DNA from: Clytia hemisphaerica
Lineage: Eukaryota; Cnidaria; Hydrozoa; Leptothecata; Clytiidae
Assembly (NCBI GenBank): GCA_902728285.1
Contig: CACVBU010000259.1
Coordinates: forward strand, 436,139 to 500,138
DNA: 64,000 nt
Direction of reading: 5' to 3'
Shown here: positions 55,701-63,579 of the stretch, piece by piece
Layout: each line of letters begins with the position of its first letter
Numbering within the stretch: the stretch's first letter is position 1
Program-made: the position numbers and the translations under genes
The notes under the pieces: generated by a model
Told to the model about the DNA's origin: nothing
What the model saw: the letters and a program-made list of their open reading frames with translations, nothing else
Database searches by the model: none

Positions 55701-57220
55701 TGCTGCTGATAAAAATGTAAGTCTCGAGATCTTTCATTTGGCCCAGTGTTCTCTTGCCTATTCTAATTGTGAATTTAATTGGATATAGAACGTTGGCTGT
55801 CTAAAGTCAATGCGTTGCCCTTTTAGATGTCAATGTAATGACTTTTTCAATCTTTTTCAAGGAAGATTTTGACTGTCAACTTCTACCCACTTTTTGCCTA
55901 TTCTAACGAAAGGGCTTTATATAAACCCTGGTGGCAGTTTCTGAATGCCGGCCGGTCGGGAAAGTTTGTACCCTAATGGTACCACTCCCAAATGGGGGTG
56001 TAAGCATTTACCGAGAGAGCTAGATCTAATTTCCCTTAAATCATCTGAGATGTGATACAAACAAACGAATTCATTATAAAATTCTTGCACTAAAGTCGCC
56101 GCCTTAATGACCTGTTAGTGAACCTACAAACTTTCATGCTTGTACTTGTCATATCTCAATTAACATCAGATAGTTATACAAGAGTTCAACAGCAATAATG
56201 GTGTTATACAATTTGTTGGATACGAGGATACGAGATTGTTTCCACTGATTTGGGCTTGATGCTTTATGAAAGCCGATTTTATATGTGTTCTATTTACTCT
56301 CTTTCTCTTAGGTGAAAGCAATTTTGGTGAATATTTTTGGCGGTATTGTAAATTGTGCAACGATTGCCAAAGGAATTACCAATGCTTATCGAGGAATGAA
56401 TCTCAATCTTCCAATTGTCGTTCGTCTTGAGGGTGAGCTCCTTGCTTACATTTTTTTTTATGAGCATACAAAAATTCGAACACAGGCTCGGATGCTTTAT
56501 GTCGAGGGCTTGACAAGACCGAAAAATGCTTATAAAAATGCTTATATCCCAAACAAAACTTTAGGGAAATTCCGAAAATCCGTAAAATCCCAGTCGAAAG
56601 CAAGTAAATGTATTTTTCTTAGACTCAAGGTATTGCTTAGTATATGCTTAAATTTTTTTTGCTATTTCCGAGCCTAGACATGCTTATAAGTACAATGCTT
56701 ATAAAAAAACATGTAGCTTCTAATAATATTCGTGAAAGACAAAACTAGTATTTGAAACTGACACTTAGTAAATGCACTTGCAAGTCAGTGAAAAGGGGAA
56801 TCCCCTGCTACCTTCGGTTGTATATTAAATGAAAGAGTGTCCTTGCGCCATTTTCGATTCCACTATACATAAATCAAAGAGTTAAATGAGACTCCCCCAG
56901 CGGTAAAATCACTATCACGTTTTGACCTCTGATCACGCAATCACGAAAAAAAATTCAAAACACGTAATCACGCTAGAAAAAAGTCCCTCTCACGACATCA
57001 TGCAAACCGCTGGGGGGGGGCTCTTAAATGTAATTTACTCATCCAGTGAAAATTTATTGAACAAGAGTTTTTTATAAGGACTATGTTTAATTCTCGTATT
57101 TTCTTTTCCACAGGTACCAATGTTGACGAAGCCAAACGAATTCTAAGTGAAAGTAACATGCCAATTGAAACTGCAGACAATTTAGATGAAGCTGCTCTCA
57201 AAGCAGTTGCTGCTGTCTAA
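28710..57220 (+). CDS. SUCLG2: Succinyl-CoA ligase (GDP-forming) beta subunit, 10 exons, 430 aa
   Basis: Exons: 28710-28781, 43925-44181, 44464-44554, 44809-44961, 51975-52064, 53700-53796, 54847-55008, 55574-55716, 56312-56432, 57114-57220. All introns are GT-AG and the phases join. The product makes succinate, CoA and GTP from succinyl-CoA in the mitochondrial matrix, as partner of SUCLG1. Residues 1-34 are a basic presequence. [15 protein letters not shown] (37-50) opens the ATP-grasp domain. [12 protein letters not shown] (84-95) is the glycine-rich nucleotide loop. EINPFG and [13 protein letters not shown] hold metal-binding residues. [19 protein letters not shown] and [12 protein letters not shown] form the C-terminal CoA-ligase domain. 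Length and wording (KLMS, MDRE, NFDDN, RLEGTNV) match SUCLG2 rather than SUCLA2. No disabling change is seen. Confidence 0.95.
29113..30400. mobile_element. CAGTTAGTCACACTAG TIR element, copy A, 5-bp duplication CTTGG
   Basis: Ends are CAGTTAGTCACACTAG and CTAGTGTGGCTAACTG, flanked by CTTGG on both sides (29108-29112, 30401-30405). It is in the same orientation as copy B (36796-39265). It is interrupted by a 664-bp insertion at 29377-30040 that copy B lacks. No transposase ORF. Confidence 0.75.
29377..30040. mobile_element. CAGTRTAGACCTAA TIR element nested in copy A, 5-bp duplication AATGG
   Basis: Ends are CAGTATAGACCTAA and TTAGGTCTACACTG. AATGG flanks both sides. Copy B (38925) reads straight through the empty site. 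It contains a GC-rich palindromic patch near 29737-29770 (CCGCGGCGCGCGCCGCGC). Confidence 0.78.
31170..31698. mobile_element. GTCCGTTAGTCAC TIR element, about 530 bp
   Basis: GTCCGTTAGTCACACTGATA at the left and CCGTGACTAACGGAC at the right are inverted. Two further direct copies of GTCCGTTAGTCAC lie inside, at 31338 and 31504. The target duplication is unclear. Confidence 0.65.
32101..33990. repeat. 300-bp satellite, about 6.3 copies
   Basis: Units begin GGTTGAATTCGGGACTCAAG at 32101, 32401, 32700, 33000, 33300, 33599 and 33899, so the period is 299-300. Copies are almost identical. Every unit holds two palindromes TTCGGGACGGTCCCGAA, and AGTCCCGAT facing ATTCGGGACT. It lies in SUCLG2 intron 1. 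Flanking single motifs at 31885-32100 and 35350-35440 belong to the same family. Confidence 0.93.
34040..35345. repeat. 86-bp hairpin-forming tandem array, about 15 copies
   Basis: The unit runs TTTCTAAAGAAGGCGGAATA ... CATAGTATTCCGCCTTCTTT, so each repeat can fold on itself with a stem of about 18 bp. Starts fall near 34214, 34299, 34385, 34471 and 34558, and so on. Outer copies are the most diverged, inner ones nearly identical. It lies between satellite-family motifs. Confidence 0.93.
35949..36350. repeat. Four direct copies of GTCCGTTAGTCAC
   Basis: At 35949, 35971, 36165 and 36331. This looks like one side of another element of the 31.17-31.70 kb family, split from its partner by the satellite block. 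Confidence 0.6.
36866..37367. mobile_element. MULE-like MITE, 502 bp, 9-bp duplication ATTTCAACA
   Basis: TIR begins GGTTGGCA and includes GATATCATACTCCAGGATGC at both ends. Exact ATTTCAACA lies at 36857-36865 and 37368-37376. Copy A (29170-29180) shows the empty site. A 9-bp duplication is characteristic of Mutator-like elements. It encloses a tRNA-like segment (37137-37215) and a region shared with 6.64-6.79 kb. Confidence 0.8.
37137..37215 (+). repeat. tRNA-like (SINE-head-like) segment inside the MULE-like element
   Basis: GTTGGCGTAAGCGGTTAGGC resembles a pol III A box. TTGGGTTTGTAAACCAA folds as an anticodon arm with loop TTTGTAA. GGTTAGAGCC sits where a B box should be but is degenerate. 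It is probably a tRNA-derived SINE fragment, not a working tRNA. Confidence 0.45.
37391..38711. mobile_element. Element with palindromic ends, 1.32 kb, 11-bp duplication
   Basis: Starts AGCCTGGATATCCAGGCT, a perfect 18-bp palindrome, and ends AGCTTGGATATCCAGGCT. AGGATGAGAGT is repeated at 37380-37390 and 38712-38722. Copy A shows the uninterrupted site. A second TIR pair inside (CCTGGTCTCCCTAG near 37463, CTAGGGAGACCAAGC near 37804) marks another nested MITE. Confidence 0.72.
39300..41040. other. Intron stretch without recognisable feature
   Basis: Part of SUCLG2 intron 1. AT-rich, with only weak inverted similarity of 39590-39630 to 30553-30590 (AAAGGCGAAAAGGTCTAT). No exon, RNA gene or clean transposon end is seen. 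Confidence 0.5.
41073..41588. mobile_element. CAGGGGG TIR element with 7-8 bp duplication GGTTTAAC
   Basis: The left end is CAGGGGGGGGGGG then TGAAGCAGTTAGTACAAG. The right end is the exact mirror. GGTTTAAC lies on both sides (41065-41072, 41589-41596). GTTAGTAC or GTACTAAC words occur about eight times inside. It is hAT-like by terminus and duplication length. Confidence 0.8.
41759..42048. mobile_element. GGTTTATTATC TIR element
   Basis: AAATGGTTTATTATCGG and GGATAATAAACCATAAT face each other over 290 bp. The interior has no ORF. TA-type duplication is possible but not clear. Confidence 0.5.
42470..42960. mobile_element. CCCCCC-word TIR element
   Basis: AGTACCATAGTTCGGAAGGG at the left and GCGAACTATGAGTACC at the right are inverted. 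The interior has about nine C7-C12 runs, including three copies of TACCCTAGAGCTACCCCCC-type units near 42500-42545. A noncoding G/C-run element. Confidence 0.6.
43273..43570. mobile_element. TA-flanked MITE, CCTTATTGGAACTAATTTTTG ends
   Basis: The termini CCTTATTGGAACTAATTTTT and the complement are flanked by TA on both sides, as in Tc1/mariner-type insertions. The interior repeats CCGCAAAAATT(A/G)A-like words at least four times. Confidence 0.75.
43845..43915. repeat. TAGATA-type simple repeat before SUCLG2 exon 2
   Basis: A low-complexity run of TAGATATA/TAGATAGA units ending 10 bases before the acceptor. It may vary in length. Confidence 0.7.
45198..46211 (-). CDS. Rhodopsin-like GPCR, single exon, nested antisense in SUCLG2 intron 4
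   Basis: 337 aa, ATG at 46211 with AAAATGG context, TAA at 45198. Seven hydrophobic segments lie near residues 36-57, 69-93, 106-130, 149-169, 192-216, 248-274 and 290-312. Class A marks: N48 in TM1, NLAVAD (75-80), the likely C106-C182 disulfide, YP after TM3 and NSILNIFIY in TM7 (NPxxY as NIFIY). The D/E-R-Y box is ARF (131-133) and CWxP is absent, as in many cnidarian orphan receptors. Two N-glycosylation sites (N5, N6) lie at the N-terminus. The ligand cannot be inferred. It is intronless, has no poly(A) remnant and appears intact. Confidence 0.88.
   Translation of the reverse strand: MGFNNNTTIVYPISKSHLPEEILLAYKILSFYEMYMFPVIFSIGSLWNLLIVIYFMKINSKNLKKMSSYHFLIINLAVADLCTSIGVSIIYPFYQKPSWELGKFGCIFFTIFIDSSCPIVSCWLLVLISFARFRSIVYPLRIKINKRKYGLACLSVWLIALLLNLNYFRNMELEDHKGYLQCFYRGQYEHSLLIQFAVNYILDSFLSCAIMLFLYLKMKKRFNAAENENSFALNDQSRQRNRRALRTVKGLIILFTLTVIPVRILDVPLTFIAVYMVQKRSLVLYGVYAKLFSWFIRQFGYMNSILNIFIYAKMIPGFRRFLQRVLTFGMYGERNAI
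46484..47026. mobile_element. piggyBac-like MITE with TTAA duplication
   Basis: TIR CCCTTTCAGTGCC at the left and GGCACTTAAAGGG at the right, between TTAA at 46480-46483 and 47027-47030. The surrounding 130-bp repeat has an empty copy with intact CATTAATGAAAA at 46353-46362. The interior has GACC/GGTC words and no ORF. Confidence 0.8.
47437..48010. mobile_element. CTCAACTTCAG family element, copy 1
   Basis: Starts CACTGGGCTCAACTTCAG and ends CTCAACTGAAGTTGAG. It shares its right 150 bp (CCGCTCTCTACGCTGCCCCA ... TTTGTGGACAAACAAACTC) with copy 2. Confidence 0.65.
48020..48845. mobile_element. CTCAACTTCAG family element, copy 2, with internal minisatellite
   Basis: Starts GCACTGGGCTCAACTTCAG and ends CAGCTGAAGTTGAG. 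At 48085-48440 about seven diverged units of about 55 bp read GACCCAGGGTGATAGGCGCT ... AAGGAAGGTC. Confidence 0.65.
49735..49900. repeat. Fragment of the CTCAACTTCAG element, inverted relative to 19 kb
   Basis: GCACTGGGCTCAACTTCAGA ... CCAGGCCCCAAAAATCAAAA matches the reverse complement of 19150-19450. Confidence 0.65.
49949..51183. mobile_element. 1.24-kb near-perfect palindrome (foldback element)
   Basis: The ends are TCCAGGGAAAGTGTGC and its complement. The two arms of about 600 bp mirror each other about a centre near 50560 with a short unpaired loop. Each arm holds four diverged 140-bp units (ACAGACCAG ... TATCGTTGGAAAGG ... ATGGACTGGGTCCG). Mirror ORFs in opposite directions are a by-product, not genes. 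Confidence 0.9.
51405..51545. repeat. 68-bp tandem duplication
   Basis: TATAACCGCGGGCGGTTGTG ... GATCTGAGCCTATCTG occurs twice with few differences, at 51407 and 51475. It is GC-rich relative to the intron. Confidence 0.85.
51763..51942. mobile_element. TTATCGGCCCT TIR element, 180 bp
   Basis: TTATCGGCCCTCTATAAGCC and TAAATTAGGGCCGATAA face each other. GGCxxTATAAGGACC-like words repeat inside. It ends about 30 bases before SUCLG2 exon 5. Confidence 0.6.
52555..53215. mobile_element. hAT MITE, CAGTGGCG ends, 8-bp duplication GTACTAAG
   Basis: Termini are CAGTGGCGTTGTGG and CCACAACGCCACTG, flanked by exact GTACTAAG at 52547-52554 and 53216-53223. CAGTGGCG ends and 8-bp duplications are classic for hAT. 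The interior has two TGCGAGCGAAGCGAGCGAAA-like words. Confidence 0.9.
53259..53366 (+). ncRNA. Long imperfect hairpin, miRNA-precursor-like or tiny MITE
   Basis: AAGCTCACAATGTATGGGCA plus AGTGAAATCGTCGG pairs with CCGACGATTTTGCTTGTCCA plus TACATTGCGAGCTT. That makes a stem of about 34 bp with a few mismatches around a loop of about 40 nt. It lies in SUCLG2 intron 5 on the sense strand. Expression is unknown; a miniature TIR element is an equal alternative. Confidence 0.4.
53391..53630 (+). mobile_element. tRNA-derived SINE with a CR1/L2-type tail
   Basis: GCGCTGTGGTATAGTGTTC carries an A-box-like TGGTATAGTG. GGTTCGATTCC is a perfect pol III B box 36 bases on. A body of about 150 bp follows, then an AAATAGAAATAGAAAAG tail like the 3' end of the LINE at 5.43-5.45 kb. 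This fits mobilisation by that LINE. Confidence 0.75.
53893..54150. mobile_element. TTTTTTATAAGAACA TIR element
   Basis: TTGTTTTTTATAAGAACATC at the left. The right end is the complement of ACACGTTTTTTTAAATTAG with AACA. TGTTCTTAA words repeat inside (53951, 53986 and 54069). Same family as 62.65-62.87 kb and 63.35-63.49 kb. Confidence 0.6.
54600..54812. repeat. Inverted copy of the 27.15-27.34 kb element
   Basis: AGTCTAAGACAAATC ... GCCGAAAAGAGTTTACAGTC ... CCCGCCTTTACTATCACTG is the reverse complement of the 27-kb element. It lies immediately before SUCLG2 exon 7. Confidence 0.7.
54847..55008 (+). CDS. SUCLG2: SUCLG2 exon 7: metal-binding and conserved core
   Basis: Encodes [20 protein letters not shown] through the [10 protein letters not shown] segment. 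The D of CFDAK and the N/D of NFDDN are metal and phosphate contacts in the family. A repetitive element ends about 35 bases upstream of the acceptor (GTCTTTACAG). The frame is also open leftwards into it to 54708, so an exon-extension isoform is possible but unproven. Confidence 0.93.
56448..56717. mobile_element. ATGCTTATAA-word TIR element
   Basis: ACATTTTTTTTATGAGCATA and ATGCTTATAAAAAAACATGT are inverted. AATGCTTATAA or close forms recur at 56525, 56537, 56676 and 56692. Sister design to the TATAAGAACA family. It begins about 15 bases after SUCLG2 exon 9. Confidence 0.6.
56889..57023. mobile_element. 135-bp G-run MITE, 7-bp duplication TTAAATG
   Basis: AGACTCCCCCAGCGGT at the left and ACCGCTGGGGGGG to CTC at the right, flanked by TTAAATG. 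ATCACG appears about five times in the 100-bp interior. It sits about 90 bases upstream of SUCLG2 exon 10. Confidence 0.75.
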
Positions 57221-57530
57221 TTTTCGCTTAGTCATCAATTTTGGACGCCACTTTCAACCTTTCGCTTTATTAAAATGTTCGTTTAACCGAACGATCTCTT
57301 TTACTCTTCTAGTAGAGATTAGTTAAGCGATTTCAAATGAGCTGGGGGAGTAAAGACTTGCGCCTTTTTAATTTTGTATTATTTTTCCATAAAAATTGGC
57401 GATAATTTTTTACAAAAACATTTTTTTGATATCGACATTATACTCGGGGTAGGGTAGGATAGATTTTGTACATACGCAAAACAAACATAATGACAAACAA
57501 GATGAATAAAATTATAATTCAGACTTGGAA
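57221..57530 (+). terminator. SUCLG2 3' UTR and poly(A) signal
   Basis: AATAAA at 57505-57510, 285 bases after the stop, followed by an AT-rich stretch. No other signal is closer in a good context. Confidence 0.55.
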
Positions 57531-57599
57531 AAAACATTTTTCTCATATTTCTATTTCTTTAAAATTTGAAAACAACTGGATTTTCTCTTTTTAGTTTCT

Positions 57600-59440
57600 G
57601 GTAATTCTGGGTGACCCTCGAAAAACCTTTTAACAGTTTCTACTCCCGAACAAATGTCCTGAATTACTTTTGAGCTTTGATATTCGGAAAAAAGTAAAAA
57701 AATAAAACCTTCATATTTTGAATTTGACCCACTAATTTCATTTTTTGAAAAGTGAATTTTGACTTTAAAAGCTCATTGCTTTGGAACTAGTGGTCACGTT
57801 TTAAAAAGTATAAATACCTGAATTTTTAAGTGGAGATATCTGCTAAAAATCAAAACCCGAAGTACTTTAGGACATTTTTTCGGCCTCAATAGGTGAAAAA
57901 CAGTCCAATGTTCTGCCTGTTTGTCGGTCTAAAGTCTGAGGGTTATCTGCTTAGCATTTAACTAGTGTATGTTAATGTTAAGGTTGAGCTCTTGATTGAT
58001 AGTTTTTTGGAGAATCACTGTATCGAGTTTTCAAATATGAGACTATTTACACCTTGATATAAACATTACGCAAGTGCATGTTGACTTAAAATTTTACAAT
58101 TAAAGAAATATTAATATTAAAACTGAAAATTCAACACCCTTTCAAAAAAAAAAAGTTTGTTATTAAAAAAAGCTGTTATTTGTTGAGTGGAGGCTAACAT
58201 TTCCTTTTTTTCTTTCAATTTCTTTAGTTAGAAAGTACGAAGTCTTTAAAGGGCAATCAACATGATGAGACACCATTGGATTTGACTGTGAGTACCATTT
58301 GATCATTATTTTTCAATATTTGTCCCAAAAATCTCTTTTAGGGCCTGTCATGCTGTTCGAATCTCGTTCTAGGCCACAAAAATCCATTTCTTATCATACT
58401 TTTTAGAATTTCTGTTTGCAGCTTTGCAATGGAGGGCTTTCTTATCTGCGATCTATCTACCCACGAAGTTTTTATTAAATTTTCTTCCACTTCAAAACTC
58501 GAAAACCTCAGTTTTTAGTCTGTCTTTCTATCGTTGTTTTTGATTGGTAGTGGAAATGTTTTTCCCTTTAAAATGTTCTCAATTGGCGATTCTTACTTAA
58601 TTAAGTTTAAAAGGGTTCTTTACCATGTTATTTTTGTCGTTCTTTAAAACTTAAAATTCTAACACTTTCTTTCTTTCATTTTTTAATTTCATTGTTGAAA
58701 GTATCGAATGTGTTTTTTTTGTTTTAATGCTTGTTAGATGGTTGTTTTCACAACTACATTCGATCAACTTGCCGCTTGTTTCCTGAGCATGCGCAGTTCT
58801 ACCATGGACAGTTTTTTTTCATAATCTGCCAACTAATTTTATTAACATGTGAATATCTTTACCGACATTTTTTTCCCGAATTTTGGATGGCCATGCGAGG
58901 CCGTTTTTTTTCTTCCATTTTGATTACTAGTTATCGTTCAGGTGCTTTGCTCTGATTTGTTTTTCATTACCTTTTTTTATCATCAGTTCACTTTCTATTG
59001 TGTTTTCATAGTTCAGTGAAATTTGATAAACTTCGAGGAGAATTTCCACACCTTAGTTTGTTTTTATTTGGCCCTGGAAGAGCAGAGAATCTCCAATTTT
59101 GGATTGAAAATATGTACCTCATACTGAAATTTTTTTTTTTGCAAGGTATGTTTTAAGGGGGCTTACAATCCCGTATTGTCCGGTATTCCAATGTTCTGGT
59201 ACTGTTTGGATTATTTTTTACCGTTATTTGAGTAATTTTTTTGCAGGAACGCTGGCTTTTTATGAATAATTTACCGGTATTTCCGGTATTTTGTATCTTA
59301 AGAACTGGATGCCTTCATTTTTTAATGTCAAATTGTAACTATCTGCAATAAAGGAATTTTTAGCTTAGTATAGTTATCCAATAATGATGCTGGCAGAGGG
59401 ATCGCTTGAATTCCTCAGTAAAATCTATAAGCTCTTAACT
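57600..59440. other. Intergenic AT-rich stretch
   Basis: Apart from the candidate exon at 58228-58287, T-rich unique-looking DNA with no coding signal or clear repeat boundary. Confidence 0.45.
58228..58287 (+). CDS. Orphan exon candidate, phase 0, 20 codons
   Basis: A strong acceptor (TTTCTTTCAATTTCTTTAG) and donor (GTGAGT) bracket an open LESTKSLKGNQHDETPLDLT. Not recognised. It may be an internal exon of a third gene or an alternative 3' exon linked to SUCLG2. Low confidence, since such patterns arise by chance. Confidence 0.3.
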
Positions 59441-59457
59441 TCGTAAAACGGTAAGAA

Positions 59458-61522
59458 CAGGGGGGGGGTATCGACTCAGTGTACTGGCCCATAGCTGGTG
59501 GGGTGGTGTATTTTTTAGGTTAAATTGAGTTAGTACAGTGTACTAAAAGGGTGGTCCTCTGAGAAAAATACAATGAAAAAGTTGGTACAGTGTACTAAAA
59601 GGGTGGTCCTCTGAGAAAAATACAATGAAAAAGTTAGTACACTGTACTAAAAAGGGTGGTGTTCTGAATTGATACACACTGAGAAGTTAGTACATTGTAC
59701 TAATTTCAGTGGTAAAAACACAAACCCAGTGAATTCCCATGTATATTTCGTCCCTCACATGACTTAAGGTTTAATCTCAAAATTAATACCTTATGAAATT
59801 TAGAGTTTTACTGTGGTGGTCATCTTTGAGATTGAGATTGCCCTTTTTTTCATTTAGAGGAATAGTCGATGTTTTCATATGACAAAAAGGCCAATCTCAA
59901 AGGCAGAACAGGATTGCGAGATTTCCAATTTTCCAAGACACTTATTTTGAGATTGAACCTTTAGTCATGTGAGGGACGATTTGTACTAATTTGCCAGGTC
60001 CAAGCTGGTCCGAGAACTTCAAGTCAAGGCTGGTTAAGCTATACAAATTGGTACACTGATTTTCTCCCAATGTTTCCTGTTTACTTGATTGGATTTGTTT
60101 CAGAGTTGCAGCATGCGCAAGTGGAGACCGGCCTTAAGTCCAATCTTGTTTACGTTTTCTTTAAGGCCCTATCTACATTATGGCAACAACAAGAATTTGA
60201 AATGTGTAAACGTTCGAATCGAAGCTTTCAAGTTTTATAAAAACAAATCCACTCTATTGTTTTATGTTTTTTAGTAACCTTGTTGGGTTGTTAATTGAAA
60301 AAAATCTGTATACAAGTGAAATCACCGGGGGGAGGGGGTGAAAACGACCGCACGTTCGGGCAAAATCAGATCTGAAATCGGTCCCTTACAGTGCAGGAAA
60401 AATTTTGCTGAAAATCGACCCTTATATATAGTGTAATTTTTCGAATTTTTTGCCCTTTTCAGGGCAAAATTTTTTGAAATTTCTCAAATTTTTACCTCAA
60501 AATTTGGTATTTTATAAAATTTTACACCCTTACAGTGCACTTTTTCCCACTTTCTCACAAATCAACCCTTACAGTGCACTTTCCAAAGTCCAAAAAACCT
60601 ACCCTTAAGGGTCCATCCGGTAGGTCACTTACCTGGAGTGACCCCCCCCCCCGGGAAAAGCACCTTTTTATATATTTTGTATAGTATTACATTTGATAAA
60701 AGATTTTCCATTTCAGTTTGTGTACAATGTTAATAAGTCTTTTATTTTTATTTTTCAAAAAAGAAAAACTGCTACAGCTTGCCAGACAACCAGAAATCAA
60801 GTCACAAGAAGGGAAATAACTCAAAGTTGGTTTTGAGTGTTTTGACGTGCTAATTTCAGCTAATTTCACTGTATTTGATTGACTTTGCTTTGTCTGTTTC
60901 ATTGTTTCAGTGTTTGTACTACTGTATACAAGGATTCAAGTATTTTAATATTCAAATCTTTCCTTTTATATAATTTGGTGCTTTTCTTAGCAAAATGCTT
61001 CAAAACCTTTGTATATGGTGGCAATTAAACTTATCTGGCCAAGAAGAAATTAGAACAGTGCACTATAAGGGGTGGTTTCTAAACTTATCTGATCGAAAAA
61101 ACAGCTAATACAGTGTACTAAAAGGGTGGTATCAAAAATCCGGTCATGGAGAAGTCAGTACAGTGTACTGAAAGGGTGGTAATAAAAATCTAGTTGTGGA
61201 AAACATCAGTACAGTGTTCTAAAAGGGTGGTATCAAAGCTCTGGCTGTGGAAGAAAGTTAGTACAGTGTACTAAAAGGGTGGTGTCAAAGCCCCGACCGT
61301 TAAAAAAAGTTAGTACAGTGTACTAAAAGGGTGGTGTCAAAGCCCCGACCGTTAAAAAAAGTTAGTACAGTGTACTAAAAGGGTGGTGTCAAAGCCCCGA
61401 CCGTGAAAAAAAGTTAGTACAGTGTACTAAAAAGGGTGGTGGTCTAATTTTTTGGAAAAAAATCCAAAAATCAAGTTAGTACCCTATGGTCCAGTACACT
61501 GACTTGGTACCCCCCCCCCCCT
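59458..61522. mobile_element. CAGGGGG TIR element, 2.07 kb, 8-bp duplication GGTAAGAA
   Basis: Ends CAGGGGGGGG and CCCCCCCCCCCCT, each with a CAGTGTACTGG-type subterminal word, flanked by exact GGTAAGAA at 59450-59457 and 61523-61530. AGTACAGTGTACTAAAAGGG then TGGT repeats about ten times in two blocks (59530-59700, 61050-61440). A second element is nested in the middle. Confidence 0.85.
60325..60655. mobile_element. Nested G-run element with CCCTTACAGTGCA words
   Basis: Ends CACCGGGGGGAGGGGGTG and GAGTGACCCCCCCCCCCCGG. CCCTTACAGTGCA repeats at 60384, 60527 and 60566. It ends with CCCTTAAGGG like the 5.5-kb MITE. The target duplication is not clear. Confidence 0.65.
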
Positions 61523-61678
61523 GGTAAGAAGGTTAAAGGTTACGTCTGTTAGTTCGTCAACCCTCAGATTAAAGAAATAGTATGAAAATATAATTATTAT
61601 ATAATTAATTACTAAAAGGTCTATTTACCGCCTGAAGTAGGGAGAAGGATGCTTGAATCGGAAACCTCTAACAAAAAT

Positions 61679-61850
61679 ACAGTGGAGTCTCCAAAACTCG
61701 AACACGCATGGGGAACACAAGTTTGTTTAAGTTAATGAGATTTTGAGTTATGGAAACTCTGGTTTATAAGGGCTTGTTAAAGGGACTAGAAAGTTTGTAC
61801 GAGTTAAGAAGACATTCGAGTTATAGAGGTTCGAGCTAAGTAGAATGTAT
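61679..61850. repeat. TTCGAGTTA-word repeat, mariner-MITE-like fragment
   Basis: ACAGTGGAGTCTCCAAAACT at the left and words like GAGTTATGGA, CGAGTTAAGA, TTCGAGTTATAG and GTTCGAGCTAAG across 170 bp. Resembles degraded TIR elements of Tc1/mariner type; the right end is uncertain. Confidence 0.4.
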
Positions 61851-62645
61851 AATGAACTTATACTATTCAGATGATATACCTGTCCTCCTGGACAGGCTTG
61901 ATAGTTGACTATTTTGAATGGATGTGATCTGTTTTCTTTTATTCTTAATACTTTCCTTAGACATAGTTGACAAGTTGCTAATCTTTATTCTCAAAATATC
62001 CTCCTGTTGTTTTGATTGACACGTGATAGGTGTACTTCTTTTCTTGTAAGGTCTGTTTTGGATCCAAACTTTTGCTGAAGTTAGTCATTCCAATTATGAG
62101 ATTTGTCCATCCTATTGAAAGTATTCATCAATCTTAGAGATTTCAGGGGACTTTATTTTATTTTATTTATCATTTCTGCAATAAATCACGTCTAGTTTAA
62201 GCAATTCTAGACAGAAGAAATTATTCGTATGTTTTTCGCAAATTATTTCGGGGAACTCATTTATTCATATTCTTATAAGAAAAATGTGTTTTGAATAAAC
62301 TGTACAATCAACGACATTTGAATGGACTACGTTTTACTATGGATATTCAGGAAAGTTGTGAATTATTAGTACTTGTTCATTCAACCTGCTATCGTGGAAA
62401 TTTTACTTTATCGAAAAAGAATATTCGCTTTTTACCGAAGAACTTTTCTAAAGTTTCTGGGATATGTTGGCTTTACCAACGATAAGCGAATTAGGAAGAG
62501 AAGGACTCTTGAAGGAAGAAGCTGATTTAGGTTACATACTTTATTTCTTCGTAACAGAGGACTTTATTGCACCGTGACTTATTGCTGTTTGTGATGACAC
62601 GAGCGAGTGCAATGTTGGTATCTTGTTTGAAGGGTATAAAGAGTT

Positions 62646-62872
62646 ACACGTTTTTTTATAAGAACAAACTATATAAGAAGATAAAGCTTCAATGGCCGAA
62701 ATTTTAAGAACATATTCTAAGGTTTTGTGACTTTTTTAAAAAAATGGGCAAAAATGCTCAAAAAATGATGAAAATAAGAACGTGTTAAGAACATTTTTAG
62801 GCTTAAAACTCAAAACGTTAATAACATCCGAAGGCTTAAAAAATCTTAGATGTTCTTATAAAAAACGTATAG
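62646..62872. mobile_element. TTTTTTTATAAGAACA TIR element, copy 2
   Basis: ACACGTTTTTTTATAAGAAC at the left and GTTCTTATAAAAAACGTAT at the right. AAGAACAT and AAGAACGTG words lie inside. Confidence 0.65.
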
Positions 62873-63344
62873 TTGAGCGAGATTTGACTTTAATCGTTAG
62901 GAGTTTCTATGAGTGCACATTCGCCCTTGCTGACTTTAAAAAAAACACAGTCGGCGAATACTTTGCATGAATTACGTCATGCATACCATAAGGAACGAGC
63001 AAGTAATATGAGCTTTGTGAGAAAAAGCTGGATTTTTCCTCCCCTTTTGTCAAAATGGTGCCAAAACAAGGCTCTGTTCTCACTCCCTCATTATATTTGA
63101 TCAAACAATTTGAACCTTTTTGGAGGTTGTATAATGTAGATGTACCGAGTACAGGGGTACTAAGTGACTGGTCAGTTCCGCTAATCAGTCCTTATAGTAG
63201 TCATCAGCTGATTAAATTTGACGTAATAAAGAAAAGCAAACGCGTCCTTTCCTTACGACCGTTCAATTCCGTTTAAGACCTTAATTTAAGAGTTTTCCCA
63301 GGCTCTTAACTCTTAAGTATTATTCGGGTATGTAACTGTTCACC

Positions 63345-63492
63345 AAAAATTTTATAAGGATTAGAAGTTTAGATCGTTTATTACATTTCCTTATCAACTT
63401 CTGAAATTTTAGACTCGCAATGTTCTTAGGTTTTGGCTAACTTTCAGGCGCATCATGTTCATATAATTAATGTTCTTATAAACAAAACACGT
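63345..63492. mobile_element. TATAAGAACA family, short copy 3
   Basis: TTTTATAAGGATTAG at the left and TGTTCTTATAAACAAAACAC at the right, with TGTTCTTAGG inside. Probably degraded. Confidence 0.4.
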
Positions 63493-63579
63493 CAATAGAA
63501 GCATTGACAAATTGATTTATTAATCTCATACTAAATTTCGTGATTTCCTACTTTACATAATAAAGCCTCTTTTCTGTAG

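Noticed and set aside
60325-60655. Exact 8-bp target duplication for the nested G-run element
   Set aside because: The flanks (GAAATCACC and GAAAAGCACC) are similar but not an exact duplication, so I do not claim one.
62291-62485. 64-codon ORF with MNKLYNQRHLNGLRF
   Set aside because: No recognised domain, no splice signals that fit and no repeat support. It may be chance.
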